Shown in pieces: positions 52,295 through 60,884 of a stretch of DNA of 64,000 bases (position 1 is its first letter; the number at the start of each line of letters is the position of its first letter). Source of the DNA: Campylobacteraceae bacterium (GTDB lineage Bacteria > Campylobacterota > Campylobacteria > Campylobacterales > Arcobacteraceae); NCBI GenBank assembly GCA_013373175.1, contig JABXII010000016.1:62001-126000 (forward strand), given 5' to 3'. The notes beneath the pieces are model-generated. The model saw only the letters and a program-made list of their open reading frames with translations, was not told where the DNA came from and did no database searches. The position numbers were made by a program, and so were the translations under genes.

Positions 52295-52295
52295 T

Positions 52296-53426
52296 TTATA
52301 ATCCTTTTACTTTCTCAATGATTTCTAAAGGAGCAATAGGTCTACCATTTGATTTAAATAAGGTTGCAAAATCTCTTCTTCCACTTGCTCTTTCAATCTC
52401 TTGAATGTATTGACCCATATTTAACTCAATAACTAGTGTCTTTTCAATTTTATTACACCATTCATTGATTTTTTTGTCTGGACTTGGCCAAAGTGTAATT
52501 GGTCTAAACATTCCAATTTTAATACCTTCTTTTCTTAGTCTATGAATAGCTTCTCTAGCTGAAAGTGCTACAGAACCATATGCAATAATCATAATCTCTG
52601 CATCATCAAGCATATACTCTTCATAAGACTCAACTTCATCAAGGTGTGCATCAATTTTATTAAAAAGTCTATCCATTAGATTTTGACAAATATCAGCATC
52701 TTCTGTTGGGTGACCTGTTGCATCATGATGAAGACCTGTATAGTGATATCTATAACCTTTAAACATTGGGTTTAAGATTGCTGCTTCATCTTTTGGAACA
52801 TCATATGGTCTATAATCTTGTGGATCACCTTCAAATACTCTTCTTGAAAGAATAGAGTCTTTAACTTCTTCTAAATCAGGAAGAGTTGCTTTTCCACTCA
52901 TATGTCCAATTGTTTCATCAAGTAATACAAATACAGGTTGCATAAATCTATCTGCTAAGTTAAATGCTCTTACTGTTTCAGTATAACACTCTTCAAGTGT
53001 AGAAGCACAAACTGTAATTGATTTAAAGTCCCCATGTGTTGGAGCTTTTACTTGATTGATATCACCTTGTTGTACTCTTGTAGGAAGGCCAGTTGATGGT
53101 CCACCTCTCATAACATCTATAATAACTAGTGGAACTTCAGCAATATATCCTAATCCAATATTTTCTGCTTTTAATGAAATACCAGGTCCACTTGTTGCAG
53201 TAAGTGATCTTTTACCACTCATTGCTGCACCTAAAGCAGCACAGATTCCTGCAATTTCATCTTCCATTTGAATTGCAGCTCCTCCATTTTTTGGTAAAAG
53301 GTCTGAAATAGTATGCATAACTTCACTTGATGGTGTAATAGGGTATCCACCAAAGAATTCACACCCTGCATCAACTGCTGCAATTGCTGCTAAGTCGTTA
53401 CCAGTTGAAATTAATTCTCTTGCCAT
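52296..53426 (-). CDS. oorA: OorA, 2-oxoglutarate:acceptor oxidoreductase alpha subunit
   Basis: 376-aa alpha subunit carrying the pyrimidine half of the ThDP site. Signatures: GNDLAAIAAVDAGCEFFGGYPITPSSE split as NDLAAIAA and GYPITPSSE (about 24-32), MEDEIAGICAALGAAMSG (about 55-72), TATSGPGISLKAE (about 77-89) and the PTRVQQGD loop (about 114-121). GGAGA ribosome site before ATG 53426. Second gene of oorDABC. It belongs with the delta ferredoxin subunit upstream. Confidence 0.96.
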   Translation of the reverse strand: MARELISTGNDLAAIAAVDAGCEFFGGYPITPSSEVMHTISDLLPKNGGAAIQMEDEIAGICAALGAAMSGKRSLTATSGPGISLKAENIGLGYIAEVPLVIIDVMRGGPSTGLPTRVQQGDINQVKAPTHGDFKSITVCASTLEECYTETVRAFNLADRFMQPVFVLLDETIGHMSGKATLPDLEEVKDSILSRRVFEGDPQDYRPYDVPKDEAAILNPMFKGYRYHYTGLHHDATGHPTEDADICQNLMDRLFNKIDAHLDEVESYEEYMLDDAEIMIIAYGSVALSAREAIHRLRKEGIKIGMFRPITLWPSPDKKINEWCNKIEKTLVIELNMGQYIQEIERASGRRDFATLFKSNGRPIAPLEIIEKVKGL

Positions 53427-53442
53427 TATTTCTCCTTAAAGG

Positions 53443-53754
53443 CTACAGTTTTCTATAATTGTTCTTTTTAATTGATTCGCCTCTTTGCCTTGCTTCATCA
53501 GTTAGTTTTGCAAATTTAAACTCTTTTTTATCAGCTACATAAATGGCAAAGTCCGGACATGACAATTCACAGTCCGTACATCCAATACATGAATCTTTTT
53601 CAATAATCTCTACCATTGCACCTAATGTTGAATGAGGTTCTTGTCTCATAGCAAGGACTCCCGCAGGACAAACTGAAACACAAACATCACATGCTTTGCA
53701 TCTACTTTCATCTACCCAAACAGGAGTATTTTCAGGAGCTTTCATTATTGACAT
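53443..53754 (-). CDS. oorD: OorD, ferredoxin-like delta subunit
   Basis: 103-aa 2[4Fe-4S] electron-transfer subunit: CKACDVCVSVCPAG (about 19-32) and CIGCTDCELSCPD (about 56-68). It accepts electrons from the alpha/beta catalytic centre. First gene of the operon; AAGGAG precedes ATG 53754. A second in-frame ATG four codons in (53742) is less likely given spacing. Confidence 0.96.
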   Translation of the reverse strand: MSIMKAPENTPVWVDESRCKACDVCVSVCPAGVLAMRQEPHSTLGAMVEIIEKDSCIGCTDCELSCPDFAIYVADKKEFKFAKLTDEARQRGESIKKNNYRKL

Positions 53755-53874
53755 GTGCTCTCCTTTAAATTTTTTGTAAATATAATTAGTTAACCTAAAT
53801 TAATATTAAAGCATAATAACTAAAGTTCATATATAAAAAAGAATTAAAGTTTCAATAAAAACCTTATTTTATGG

Positions 53875-53914
53875 GCTTGTTACTATATGTTACAAGCTAA
53901 AAAGTAAAAGTTAC
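53875..53914. promoter_or_regulatory. Phased GTTAC repeats in the oorD-methyltransferase gap
   Basis: GTTAC occurs at 53879, 53889 and 53910, spacings 10 and 21 bp, i.e. one and two helical turns. The first two also form an imperfect dyad GCTTGTTAC-TATAT-GTTACAAGC (53875-53897, one mismatch). The 219-bp divergent region has no ORF. It is about 120 bp from oorD and 70 bp from the -10 box of the divergent gene. Confidence 0.45.
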
Positions 53915-53978
53915 ATTTAATTTTTAAATCATTTTTTTATTTAGTAGATATATCACTAAAGTTAAATCTATTATTGGG

Positions 53979-53984
53979 TATAAT
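53979..53984 (+). promoter_or_regulatory. -10 box of the methyltransferase operon
   Basis: GGG-TATAAT-CTC, 25 bp before TTG 54010. The longer frame beginning at TTG 53974 would run through this box and was rejected. Confidence 0.7.
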
Positions 53985-54009
53985 CTCACAAAAATCTATA
54001 GGGGTAAGT

Positions 54010-54720
54010 TTGCTTTTATATCAGCCTAGTAATGGTTATTGTTACAATAGTGATACACACTTTTTATATAATTTTATTTCAATAAATTTAGAAAAATTTA
54101 AAAACATAAAAGGTGAGTTACTTGATATAGGAAGTGGAAGTGGTATTTTAGGACTCTTAGTTTCAAGGGATTATGAAAAATTAAACTTAAATCAGTGCGA
54201 AATACAAAGTATCTTTCAAGAGTTTTCTTCAAGAAATGCACTTTGTAATAAAATAGAAGCTAAAATGCATAAGGGTTCATTTCTAGAGCTAGATTTTGAA
54301 AAACAGTTTGATATTTGTGTTTCTAACCCTCCTTTTTATCATAGTAGTGTAATAAAAAGTGAAAATGAAATTAAAAAAATTGCAAGATATAATGATAATA
54401 TGCCTTTAAAAGATTTCATTAGAAAAGTTTCAAAAGTTTTAAAAAGTAATGGTAAGTTCTTTTTTTGCTATGATGTTAAGCAATTAAATGAGATTATCTT
54501 TTATTTAAAAGAGTATAAGTTAAATATAGAAGCATTACAGTTTGTTCATCCAAAGAAAGACAAAGATGCTACTTTAGTTTTAGTTTATGCTAGAAAAAAC
54601 TCTAAGTCATTACTTAGTGTTTTAAAACCCGTAGTAGTTTTTGAAAATGAAGATTTTACGCAAGAAGTACAAAAAATATATGAAAAGTCTTCAACACATA
54701 GTATAAAAGTAGAAATATGA
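54010..54720 (+). CDS. tRNA1(Val) m6A37-methyltransferase-like (TrmN6 family)
   Basis: 236-aa Rossmann-fold N6-adenine methyltransferase. The SAM-binding loop LLDIGSGSGILGLL is at about 36-49 and the catalytic NPPF starts at Asn106, typical of TrmN6/YfiC-like tRNA or small RNA methylases. Substrate not proven. I chose TTG 54010 (AGGGG five bases upstream; consistent with the -10 box at 53979). The gene ends with ATGA overlap with the cysteine-cluster gene. Confidence 0.85.
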   Translation: MLLYQPSNGYCYNSDTHFLYNFISINLEKFKNIKGELLDIGSGSGILGLLVSRDYEKLNLNQCEIQSIFQEFSSRNALCNKIEAKMHKGSFLELDFEKQFDICVSNPPFYHSSVIKSENEIKKIARYNDNMPLKDFIRKVSKVLKSNGKFFFCYDVKQLNEIIFYLKEYKLNIEALQFVHPKKDKDATLVLVYARKNSKSLLSVLKPVVVFENEDFTQEVQKIYEKSSTHSIKVEI

Positions 54721-55097
54721 GTTTAATAAAAAAAGATGGCTATGACTTTGCATTTAATCCAAAAGGTTGTGAATCCTGTGAGGGAAACTGCTGTATTGGA
54801 GAGAGTGGGAATATTTGGATTTCTAGACAAGAAATTGAGTATTTAAAAAATCATCTAAATATTTCAATAGAGGAATTAGCTTCAAAGTATATTGAAAAAA
54901 GAGGGTATAGATATAGTATAAAAGAGCGAAAGCTTGCAGAGAATAACTATGCATGTATCTTTTTTGACTTAGAAAAGAAACAGTGTGGCATCTATGAAGC
55001 TAGGCCTACACAATGTAGAACATTTCCTTTTTGGGAATATTTTAAAACAAATAAAGAAGAGGTTATAAAAGAGTGTCCAGCTATAAAAGAACTTTAA
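54717..55097 (+). CDS. YkgJ-family cysteine-cluster protein
   Basis: 126-aa protein of the YkgJ (CxCx) family, predicted to bind zinc or an Fe-S cluster: CESCEGNCC near 18-26, CIFFD near 80, CGIYEARPTQCRTFPFW (about 90-106) and a late Cys. Function unknown in all known members. ATGA overlap with the methyltransferase upstream, and its 3' end overlaps the TPR lipoprotein gene by 25 bases, so the three are co-translated. Confidence 0.88.
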   Translation: MSLIKKDGYDFAFNPKGCESCEGNCCIGESGNIWISRQEIEYLKNHLNISIEELASKYIEKRGYRYSIKERKLAENNYACIFFDLEKKQCGIYEARPTQCRTFPFWEYFKTNKEEVIKECPAIKEL

Positions 55098-56368
55098 TTC
55101 TATTACCAATTATATTTATTTTCTTTGGTTGTGTACCTCAAACAAACAATTTAGTAAAGTATGATTATAAATATAAAGCATATGAAAATGAAAATGAACT
55201 AATTTTATATGCTTTAGAGTATATGAAACAAGGAAATAGAATAAAATCAAGTAAATTGTTTTTGAAACTATTTAATAAAACATTAAATGATGAGTATTTA
55301 TTTGAGTATTCAAGATTAGCTTTTTCTATTAAAAAATATGATGAAATTATTACTGTTATTGAGACAAATAAAGAGCATATCAAAAAAAATGAAGATAAAG
55401 TTTTAAAATTATATATTTTATCTTTGATGCAAACAAATCAAGTAGATAAAGCAAAACTTGTACTTGATGATTTATTGAAAAAATATGATACTGATAGTAA
55501 TAAAGAGTTATTAGCAAATATTTATTTACTTAAAAAAGATTATGAAAAAGCAAAAGATGTTTTTGAAGAAGTTTATAAATCAACTTTAACTTCAAATACT
55601 TTACTTAATCTTGTAGATGTGATGTACACATATTTAAATGAAAAAAAAGCTGCAATAAATTATTTAGAATCACATATTAATATCTATGGATGTAATAATT
55701 TATTATGTTCAAAATTACTTGGTTTTTATCAAGAACAAAAAGATATTAATGGAGTTATTTCTGTTTTAAAGAAAACATATAAAAACTTTGATGATGACAT
55801 TAAAAATAAATATACAAAAGAAAAAGTTTATAAACTTTTAATGTATTACTTAGAAAAGAAAGATATCAAAGAAGCAATTGCTTTTTTAGAAGATACTAAT
55901 GCAAATGATGAAAAACTTTTAGCACTTTATCAAAATGCAAAAATGTCAAATAAAGCCTATGAATTAGTAAAAAAACTATATAAAAAAACTGGCAATTTAG
56001 ACTATCTAGCACAAGTTGCAATGTTAGAATTTGAAGTTGCAAAGGATAGAAAAAAAGTTTTAAAAAGTGTAATCAAAAAATTTGAAGATGTTTTAGCAGT
56101 ATTGGATAATCATATTTATCAGAACTATTTAGGATATATTTTAATTGATTTTGATGTTGATGTGAAAAAAGGGCTTAAATTAGTTAAAAAAGCTTTAGAA
56201 AAAGCACCAAACAATTTAGCATATATTGATTCCTTAGCATGGGGACAGTATAAATTAAAAGATTGTAAGAATGCAAAAATTAATATGCAAAAAGTTGTAG
56301 ATAGTGCAGGATTAAAAGATGATGAGATTAGAACTCATTGGGAAAAAATAAAGGAGTGTAGTAAGTGA
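55073..56368 (+). CDS. TPR-repeat lipoprotein
   Basis: 431-aa predicted lipoprotein. The N-terminal signal ends IFFGC, with Cys20 as the lipidated residue. After it come tandem helical repeats of the tetratricopeptide type (for example [21 protein letters not shown] and [19 protein letters not shown], ending with [18 protein letters not shown], a typical PEP-CTERM/BamD-like last TPR). Likely a periplasmic scaffold. Start GTG 55073 lies within the previous gene; no later start keeps the signal peptide. The stop overlaps trpC's GTG (GTGA). Confidence 0.85.
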   Translation: MSSYKRTLILLPIIFIFFGCVPQTNNLVKYDYKYKAYENENELILYALEYMKQGNRIKSSKLFLKLFNKTLNDEYLFEYSRLAFSIKKYDEIITVIETNKEHIKKNEDKVLKLYILSLMQTNQVDKAKLVLDDLLKKYDTDSNKELLANIYLLKKDYEKAKDVFEEVYKSTLTSNTLLNLVDVMYTYLNEKKAAINYLESHINIYGCNNLLCSKLLGFYQEQKDINGVISVLKKTYKNFDDDIKNKYTKEKVYKLLMYYLEKKDIKEAIAFLEDTNANDEKLLALYQNAKMSNKAYELVKKLYKKTGNLDYLAQVAMLEFEVAKDRKKVLKSVIKKFEDVLAVLDNHIYQNYLGYILIDFDVDVKKGLKLVKKALEKAPNNLAYIDSLAWGQYKLKDCKNAKINMQKVVDSAGLKDDEIRTHWEKIKECSK

Positions 56369-57156
56369 TATTAGATGAAATTAATAAAAGAACATTAGAA
56401 GATGTTGAGAGAAGAAAAAAAGAGTATTCCCTTGATTGGTTAGGAAGAAGTCTAAGTGCAAATCCTTTTCCTCCAAGAGATGTAAAACCATATCTTACAT
56501 CTACAAAAGAAGAACCAATTAGAATAATTGCAGAAGTAAAAAAAGCAAGCCCTAGTAAAGGTGTTATAAAAGAAGATTTCGATCCTTTAGCTATTGCGCA
56601 AGAGTATTCAGCAAATGGAGCAAATGCAATTTCTGTACTAACAGAACCTCACTATTTTCAAGGTAATTTAGAGTATTTAACTCAAATAAGAAGATACGTT
56701 CCAACACCAGTTCTTAGAAAAGATTTTATTTTAGATAAGTATCAAATTGTAGAAGCTTTAGTTTATGGAGCTGATTTTATCTTACTTATTGCAAAAAGTT
56801 TAAGTACAAAAGAGTTGAAAGAACTTTATGAATATGCAATTCACTTAGGCTTAGAAGTATTAGTTGAAATACATGATAAAGAAGACTTAAAAAAAGCAAT
56901 GCATTGTGGTGCAAATATTATAGGAATAAACCATAGAAATCTTGAAACATTTGAGATGGATATGAATCTTTGTGATGAATTAATTCCAATGATTCCAAAT
57001 GGAAAAATAATTGTAGCAGAATCAGGGGTTTCAAATATTGAGACTATCAAAAGATTAAGCTCAATTGGAGCAGATGCCTTTTTAATTGGGGAACACTTTA
57101 TGAGAGTTCCATCAATAGAAGAGGAACTAAAGAGCTTCAAAAATGCTTTAGCGTAA
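56365..57156 (+). CDS. trpC: TrpC, indole-3-glycerol-phosphate synthase
   Basis: 263-aa TIM-barrel enzyme of tryptophan synthesis, closing the indole ring. Catalytic Lys is in [12 protein letters not shown] (about 54-65), LRKDFI (Lys near 112), and Glu in VAESGVS; GINHRNL and [12 protein letters not shown] are typical. Start GTG 56365 with AAGGAG at 56351-56356, overlapping the TPR gene's stop. It is monofunctional (not fused to TrpF). A 16-bp terminator covers its stop. Confidence 0.96.
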   Translation: MILDEINKRTLEDVERRKKEYSLDWLGRSLSANPFPPRDVKPYLTSTKEEPIRIIAEVKKASPSKGVIKEDFDPLAIAQEYSANGANAISVLTEPHYFQGNLEYLTQIRRYVPTPVLRKDFILDKYQIVEALVYGADFILLIAKSLSTKELKELYEYAIHLGLEVLVEIHDKEDLKKAMHCGANIIGINHRNLETFEMDMNLCDELIPMIPNGKIIVAESGVSNIETIKRLSSIGADAFLIGEHFMRVPSIEEELKSFKNALA

Positions 57157-57175
57157 GATTACGCTAAGGCATTTT
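57140..57175. terminator. Bidirectional terminator between trpC and the lipoprotein gene
   Basis: AAAATGCTTTAGCGTA (57140-57155) pairs with 57160-57175 with one G-T pair and an AGAT loop. The trpC stop (57154-57156) is in the stem, and the minus-strand gene's stop at 57164 is in the right arm. TTTT on the plus side. Confidence 0.85.
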
Positions 57176-57820
57176 GTCTATTTTTGTTTTAACTTCTTCT
57201 ATATGCATTTTTAATGCAGTTTTTATAACTTTTACATAGTTACTTTCTGTACCTACTGAATAATAATCTTTTGTAAAGACATTTATTTCTTCTTTATTTA
57301 TTGTATTTATTTTTAAGTTTGTAGATATTTCTGTACTTAAAGTAATAGCCCAAAAACCAGGTGTCATCCAACTCCAGAATTTATTTATATCCACATTTAC
57401 AATCTTAGTATCAGTAGTTATATTTTTTTCATCTTTAATAACTTTATATCCTAATTCTTTAAAAGCTATTTCTATATTTTCTTTCATTAAAGAACTAACA
57501 GTTTGACCCTTTTTTAATAAAATATCACCTAAACCTTTGCCATAAGCATTTCTTTTTCTTGCAATTGCTCTTGTTTTTACTTCATTAGTGTTTATTTCAT
57601 CTGGGCTTAAAGATGGAATATTAGGGTCAATTGGATTGAATTCAAAAGTTCTGTTGTCTTTTACTTCTTTTATATAAACACTTAATTGTGAGTTAGTATT
57701 TACTTTTGTTTCTTTTGCCTCTTGCTTGATAGTTACTTCACCACGCTTGATTGCACAACCACTTAGAATAAATACTAAAGAGATTGGAATTAATGCTAAT
57801 AATAAATTTTTTATTTTCAT
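57164..57820 (-). CDS. YajG-like lipoprotein
   Basis: 218-aa predicted lipoprotein: signal ends LSGC (Cys22). The mature part has a VYIKEVKDNRTF strand near the start, typical of the YajG family, and a central IEIAFKELGYKVI helix-strand. Family function is unknown. AAAGG ribosome site. It follows the duplicated lipoprotein by 10 bases on the same strand, forming an operon. Confidence 0.78.
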   Translation of the reverse strand: MKIKNLLLALIPISLVFILSGCAIKRGEVTIKQEAKETKVNTNSQLSVYIKEVKDNRTFEFNPIDPNIPSLSPDEINTNEVKTRAIARKRNAYGKGLGDILLKKGQTVSSLMKENIEIAFKELGYKVIKDEKNITTDTKIVNVDINKFWSWMTPGFWAITLSTEISTNLKINTINKEEINVFTKDYYSVGTESNYVKVIKTALKMHIEEVKTKIDKMP

Positions 57821-57830
57821 GTTTTACCTT

Positions 57831-58616
57831 TTATTGTAAAGAGAAGTCTATTTCTTCTTCTAGTTCTTTAACCCAGATATTGTAGTTATTATGAATGTTA
57901 TAATGAGTATCTGCACCTAAGTTTTCACTTGTAATATAAGTGATACTATAACTATCTAAATTATAATCAATTCTAACAAATGCAGTGTGAACTCTTCTTA
58001 CAATTTTTGCTAAGATAAATCCATCTTTTTGTTTGCTCATAACCCAACTAATCTTTTCTCCTGCATTTAGGATTTTTTCTTCTATTTGAGATAATGAATC
58101 ATAGTTTTTATTTATTTTTTTATTTTCAACATTATAAATAGGCTTATATTTACTGTTTCCAGCTTCCAATGGATTTTTCTTATATTCATTAGATAATTTT
58201 TCTGCTTCAACTAAATTAGGAGTCATTTTTAAAGGAGTTAATCTTGCATCAATTTGATTTTCTAAATTTCTTATCCAACCATTATAATTTTTGTGGATTG
58301 TATTTTTTGAACTATTATAATTAAGATTTTCAGCTTCTAAAAGTTTTATCGAATAAGAGTTTTCATCAAAGTAAATAGATACTTTTGCAAGATGCTTTCT
58401 AATTACAAGTTTACCAATAATTGTATTATTTCCTGTTTGTTTCATACTCCATCCAAGAAACTTTCCTGATTGGATAATTGCATTATAAACAGTTTGGTTT
58501 TGTGGTTTAATTAAGAAGCTTTTAGGCTCAACATTATAAACTTTATTTACTCCACAACCAACAAATGCAAAGGCAATGATGCTTAAAAGTAAGAAGTGAA
58601 TAAGATTTTTTTTCAT
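57831..58616 (-). CDS. Lipoprotein built of two tandem homologous domains
   Basis: 261-aa predicted lipoprotein, Cys21 in FVGC. Residues 43-126 and 178-260 are clear duplicates: both have an (I/L)xxxG(E/K)xxxW(S/V)M start (Trp56, Trp191), a basic xRRxH/RKH turn (73-75, 207-210), (D/E)xxSYSI, and (I)HxNYNxW (107-114, 241-248). Each would form a small beta-rich domain. No known family recognised. A charged linker (127-177) joins them. Transcribed with the YajG-like gene and possibly with the LRR gene. Confidence 0.78.
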   Translation of the reverse strand: MKKNLIHFLLLSIIAFAFVGCGVNKVYNVEPKSFLIKPQNQTVYNAIIQSGKFLGWSMKQTGNNTIIGKLVIRKHLAKVSIYFDENSYSIKLLEAENLNYNSSKNTIHKNYNGWIRNLENQIDARLTPLKMTPNLVEAEKLSNEYKKNPLEAGNSKYKPIYNVENKKINKNYDSLSQIEEKILNAGEKISWVMSKQKDGFILAKIVRRVHTAFVRIDYNLDSYSITYITSENLGADTHYNIHNNYNIWVKELEEEIDFSLQ

Positions 58617-58711
58617 TAGTTTCCTTTTATATTATTTAGAAAATTATTTTATCTAAAAGAAACTATGAAATATATTTATTTTAGTTATATTTAAAAAGAA
58701 AAGAAGAACTA

Positions 58712-60211
58712 TTAAAGTTCTTCTTCAAATACTTTACTTAGAATCTCACTTTCACTAAGTTCTTTTTTAACCTCTGTTTTAGGAGGATTTTTAATAAGAA
58801 GAACCATCTCTTTTAAATCATCTAAGTTATATTTTGTAAGGTTGTTTATTAAAGTGTCATTAATCATCTCTTTTTTAAGAGTATCGTTATTTATCATTTT
58901 TCCAATAACAGTTTGAAGATTTTTTCTTGTTCTTTCAAATACTTGTTCTTCTTCTGTTAATACTTTGAACTCTTTTTCAATATAAGCAATAAGGCTATCA
59001 CCTTTATATTTATAAGTTTTAACAGTGTTATAAACAAACTCTTGAGACTTTACATCTTCAACATAAACATTTGTAAATACATATCCACCAACAGCTACTA
59101 ATCCAACTAATGATTTAACAGGGTTATGAGAACAAATAAAATCTTCTTTTACTCTAACAGGTGCATACTCTAAAGACGTAATATTATTTCTTAGTACTAT
59201 GAAGTTTTTATTTACTTCAATTGGTCCACCTTTTAGTGAAACTAATTCATTTTTAAATGCTAAAAAGTCTCCATCAACTCTTTTAGGACTTCCTTCAAGT
59301 GTTGTAAGTTCATTATCACTAACATCAAAATCACCTTCAACTTCATGAAATCTTAGTGGAAGTTTTGATAGATTTTCTAACTTTCCTGCTAATCTTACGT
59401 CTCCATGAACTCTAACCGAGTTATCTGGTAAAATATTGTATTTTTTTATTCCCATTCTATGAAGCCATCTTTCTACTTCATCTCTTGAAGTTAAAGCAAG
59501 AAGTGGTTTATAAATGTGACCAATAACTTCTTCACCTTTATATTTCCACATTTTCTTTTCATCGTCGAAGTTTCTAGAAATATGATTTAAAGAGATATCT
59601 GTAAATAAGTTCCATGAGATTTCATCTGCAATGTCATTTAGATTTTTAAGTTGGTTCCAATAACATATATAGTCTTGACCAACTGTAATAGGTCCACCTC
59701 TTAAAAGTTCAAGTCTATTTTTAGAACAATCAAAAGTACCCTCTACATATTTAGGTCCACCTTCTAAAGAAGTAATTACATTGTTTGAACAGTTAAAATA
59801 GCTTACAATACTTCGTGGTGCACCTTCAATAGATTCTAATCTATTATTTGAACAGTTATAATATCCACCAACTTCTTTAGGTCCATAAGATAAGTTATTT
59901 TTGATTTCATTGTTTGAACAGTCAAAGTCTCCTACTTCATTAGGAGCTCCAAAAAGAGATGTTAGTTGATTATGTGAGCAGTTGAAGTCTCTTACTACTT
60001 TCTTAGGAGAGCCTTTTAAACTTGTAAGGTTATTATTTGAAACATTAAAATATCCATCTACAACATCAAATTTTACAGGAAGCTCATTTCCATCAATTTT
60101 CCCTTCAAGATTAACACTGCCATGTACAGTAATATACAAATCTTCAGAGATAGTAAAGTTTTCTACACCCTTTTTTGTCAACCATTTTTTAACATCAACT
60201 ACATTATCCAT
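58712..60211 (-). CDS. Leucine-rich-repeat-like protein with two repeated modules
   Basis: 499-aa protein without signal peptide. Module 1 (about 1-230) and module 2 (about 245-390) each start with a WLxxxGIxxYxI-DxxVxVHGxVxLxGK header (KKWLTKKGVENFTI; ERWLHRMGIKKYNI), followed by ~20-residue repeats of the type FxCSxNxLTSLxGxPxxVxG. Module 1 has at least six repeats and module 2 about four. The C-terminal 100 residues are helical and charged (ILSKVFEEEL end). Repeats of this kind occur in bacteriophage and bacterial LRR proteins; a protein-interaction role is likely, but the partner is unknown. Confidence 0.8.
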   Translation of the reverse strand: MDNVVDVKKWLTKKGVENFTISEDLYITVHGSVNLEGKIDGNELPVKFDVVDGYFNVSNNNLTSLKGSPKKVVRDFNCSHNQLTSLFGAPNEVGDFDCSNNEIKNNLSYGPKEVGGYYNCSNNRLESIEGAPRSIVSYFNCSNNVITSLEGGPKYVEGTFDCSKNRLELLRGGPITVGQDYICYWNQLKNLNDIADEISWNLFTDISLNHISRNFDDEKKMWKYKGEEVIGHIYKPLLALTSRDEVERWLHRMGIKKYNILPDNSVRVHGDVRLAGKLENLSKLPLRFHEVEGDFDVSDNELTTLEGSPKRVDGDFLAFKNELVSLKGGPIEVNKNFIVLRNNITSLEYAPVRVKEDFICSHNPVKSLVGLVAVGGYVFTNVYVEDVKSQEFVYNTVKTYKYKGDSLIAYIEKEFKVLTEEEQVFERTRKNLQTVIGKMINNDTLKKEMINDTLINNLTKYNLDDLKEMVLLIKNPPKTEVKKELSESEILSKVFEEEL

Positions 60212-60393
60212 TAAGTGCCTTTAAAATATGTATAAATATTTTTAAAATTGAAAGATTGTACCATAATTTATTTTACACTTTTATTTACAATTAATAAGTT
60301 TTTAGAGATAAAATTAAAGAACTTTGAAAAGTACCAATAAAAGGCTTGTTGTAAGAGTTTTTTTAAGTAAAAAAATTAAGAATAAGGAGTAGA

Positions 60394-60433
60394 ATTCAAA
60401 GTCATAAAAATAATTATTTTTATGACTTTGAAT
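60394..60433. terminator. 40-bp perfect palindrome after the NikL-like gene
   Basis: Arms 60394-60413 and 60414-60433 are perfectly complementary (20 bp each, no loop) and begin 12 bases past the stop at 60445 on the minus strand. It is the longest perfect palindrome I found in the window. The 233-bp gap it lies in contains no ORF. Most likely a strong terminator for the minus-strand pair; a cruciform or protein-binding site is possible. Confidence 0.65.
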
Positions 60434-60444
60434 AAAGATAAGAA

Positions 60445-60882
60445 TTAATCTGTATCTTTTTTTCTTGATTTAAATAAAGTTATTATTCCAAATATACCGA
60501 ATAAAAAACCAAGGGCAGAAACCATATTTATATATCTATCATAAGGAGTTTTTTCAAACTCTTTTACGTTTTTATTTTCATCAACTGTGATATGAAAACT
60601 CTTTAAATGAGAACCATGATCACTAGGAACATCAATATCAACTTTCCATTTTCCATGAGCATCAGGAATAAATGCAAAGTTTCCATTTAAGTCTGTTTTC
60701 CCTTTTGTAAAAGGAAGTGAACTTTCAGGAGCATAAATAGTTATCTTTGCATTATCAATGGCAATATTATTTGGTGCAGTTACTCTAATTCCAATTGCCC
60801 CATCAACAATATTATAAAATACTCCATGGGCAAACAGCGAAATATTTAAGATAAGAGTAAATAAAAAAGTTTTAAATAACAT
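60445..60882 (-). CDS. NikL-like periplasmic, membrane-anchored protein
   Basis: 145-aa protein: signal peptide 1-18 (ends LFA), an IgG-like carboxypeptidase-regulatory domain (GIRVTAPNNIAID ... GKTDLNGNFAFIPDAHGKW, about 31-80), and a C-terminal TM anchor at about 118-137. This layout matches NikL, an accessory part of NikMQO/ECF-type nickel uptake systems. If signal peptidase cuts after Ala18, the mature protein begins with His19, which could bind metal. It starts 2 bases after the NikK-like gene. NikM, Q and O are not in the window, so nickel transport is an inference. Confidence 0.6.
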   Translation of the reverse strand: MLFKTFLFTLILNISLFAHGVFYNIVDGAIGIRVTAPNNIAIDNAKITIYAPESSLPFTKGKTDLNGNFAFIPDAHGKWKVDIDVPSDHGSHLKSFHITVDENKNVKEFEKTPYDRYINMVSALGFLFGIFGIITLFKSRKKDTD

Positions 60883-60884
60883 AT

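Noticed and set aside
53974-54009. Upstream TTG start for the methyltransferase
   Set aside because: Runs through the -10 box at 53979; TTG 54010 has AGGGG at the right distance.
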